Assembly (NCBI GenBank): GCA_021774575.1
Contig: JAJFIX010000026.1
Coordinates: forward strand, 1-64,000
From: Alphaproteobacteria bacterium
Lineage (GTDB): Bacteria; Pseudomonadota; Alphaproteobacteria; UBA6615
Length of the DNA: 64,000 nucleotides
Direction: 5' to 3'
In this document: piece after piece, positions 63,936-64,000 of the stretch
How the letters are laid out: each line of letters opens with the position of its first letter
How positions within the stretch are numbered: the stretch's first letter is position 1
The notes under the pieces: generated by a model
Told to the model about the DNA's origin: nothing
Seen by the model: the letters and a program-made list of their open reading frames with translations, nothing else
The model's database searches: none
Position numbers and translations under genes: made by a program

Positions 63936-64000
63936 CCAACCGTCACTCACCGCTGTTTTTTCGGCAGATTGCTGCCGAATTTAATTCACATTTAGCTCTC

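Noticed and set aside
1-64000. CRISPR arrays, rRNA genes, riboswitches
   Set aside because: I looked for regularly spaced repeats and for rRNA-like blocks and found none. I did not see any convincing riboswitch fold, though a covariance-model search would be more sensitive.

Overview
The window is a piece of an alphaproteobacterial chromosome. Evidence includes the block rpmH-rnpA-yidD-yidC-engB-argB, the divergent pair tsaD-gpsA / hemC-hemD followed by a mitofilin-like protein and the TPR protein HemY, an Fnr of the alphaproteobacterial four-cysteine type, and two TRAP transporters. The transporter and catabolic content suggests a free-living aquatic heterotroph. No 16S rRNA is present, so a closer placement is not supported.

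Bases 1-4460 are an accessory, defence-type island. It carries a complete type II-A retron: a structured msr-msd RNA, a nucleoside-deoxyribosyltransferase-like effector with a C-terminal winged helix, and a retron reverse transcriptase. To its left lie an unknown gene, a DGPA-repeat coding frame and a Thoeris-ThsB-like TIR fragment joined out of frame. To its right lie an IS3 OrfA stub and three tRNA-derived sequences: an intact tRNA-Arg(CCT), a broken tRNA-Thr and a 5' half of another tRNA-Arg. The island seems to have grown and decayed at tRNA genes.

Bases 4.5-34.5 kb are mostly conserved chromosome: LigB-type dioxygenase, DUF2339 membrane protein, folate genes (folB with a FolM-like reductase), pip, a secreted nuclease, then the argB-to-rpmH block. 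A TVP38 membrane protein with a flavin disulfide reductase, a histidine kinase and fnr (with an Fnr/FixK-type palindrome upstream) follow. Next come a P1-family peptidase with an oligopeptide ABC importer lacking its ATPases, the tsaD-gpsA-YciI-EVE-Rieske-gpt strand and the hemCD-mitofilin-hemY operon, ending at tRNA-Thr(CGT).

Bases 34.6-50.4 kb hold an HNH protein next to that tRNA, a phosphatase, a SulP transporter, a first TRAP transporter, a ROK kinase, an FAD oxidoreductase, a HerA-like ATPase and a large secreted PA14-type protein. A housekeeping strand (Trm112, LON-domain protein, thioredoxin-TPR, YbaK-type deacylase) and tRNA-Gly(GCC) follow. Between tRNA-Gly and a secreted peptidoglycan-binding protein, a 0.5 kb gap contains a cluster of DnaA boxes beside AT-rich DNA. 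It is a candidate replication origin.

Bases 52.2-63 kb form a catabolic locus: a second TRAP transporter closely related to the first, two haloalkane dehalogenases of different sequence, and a PuuE-like deacetylase. It continues with a VOC protein, a 2-oxoglutarate/Fe(II) oxygenase, a cyclase-family hydrolase and a histidinol-dehydrogenase-family enzyme that looks catabolic (HpsN-like). Together they suggest uptake and stepwise oxidation of an unidentified, possibly halogenated, organic acid. The window ends with an endonuclease/exonuclease/phosphatase-family protein.
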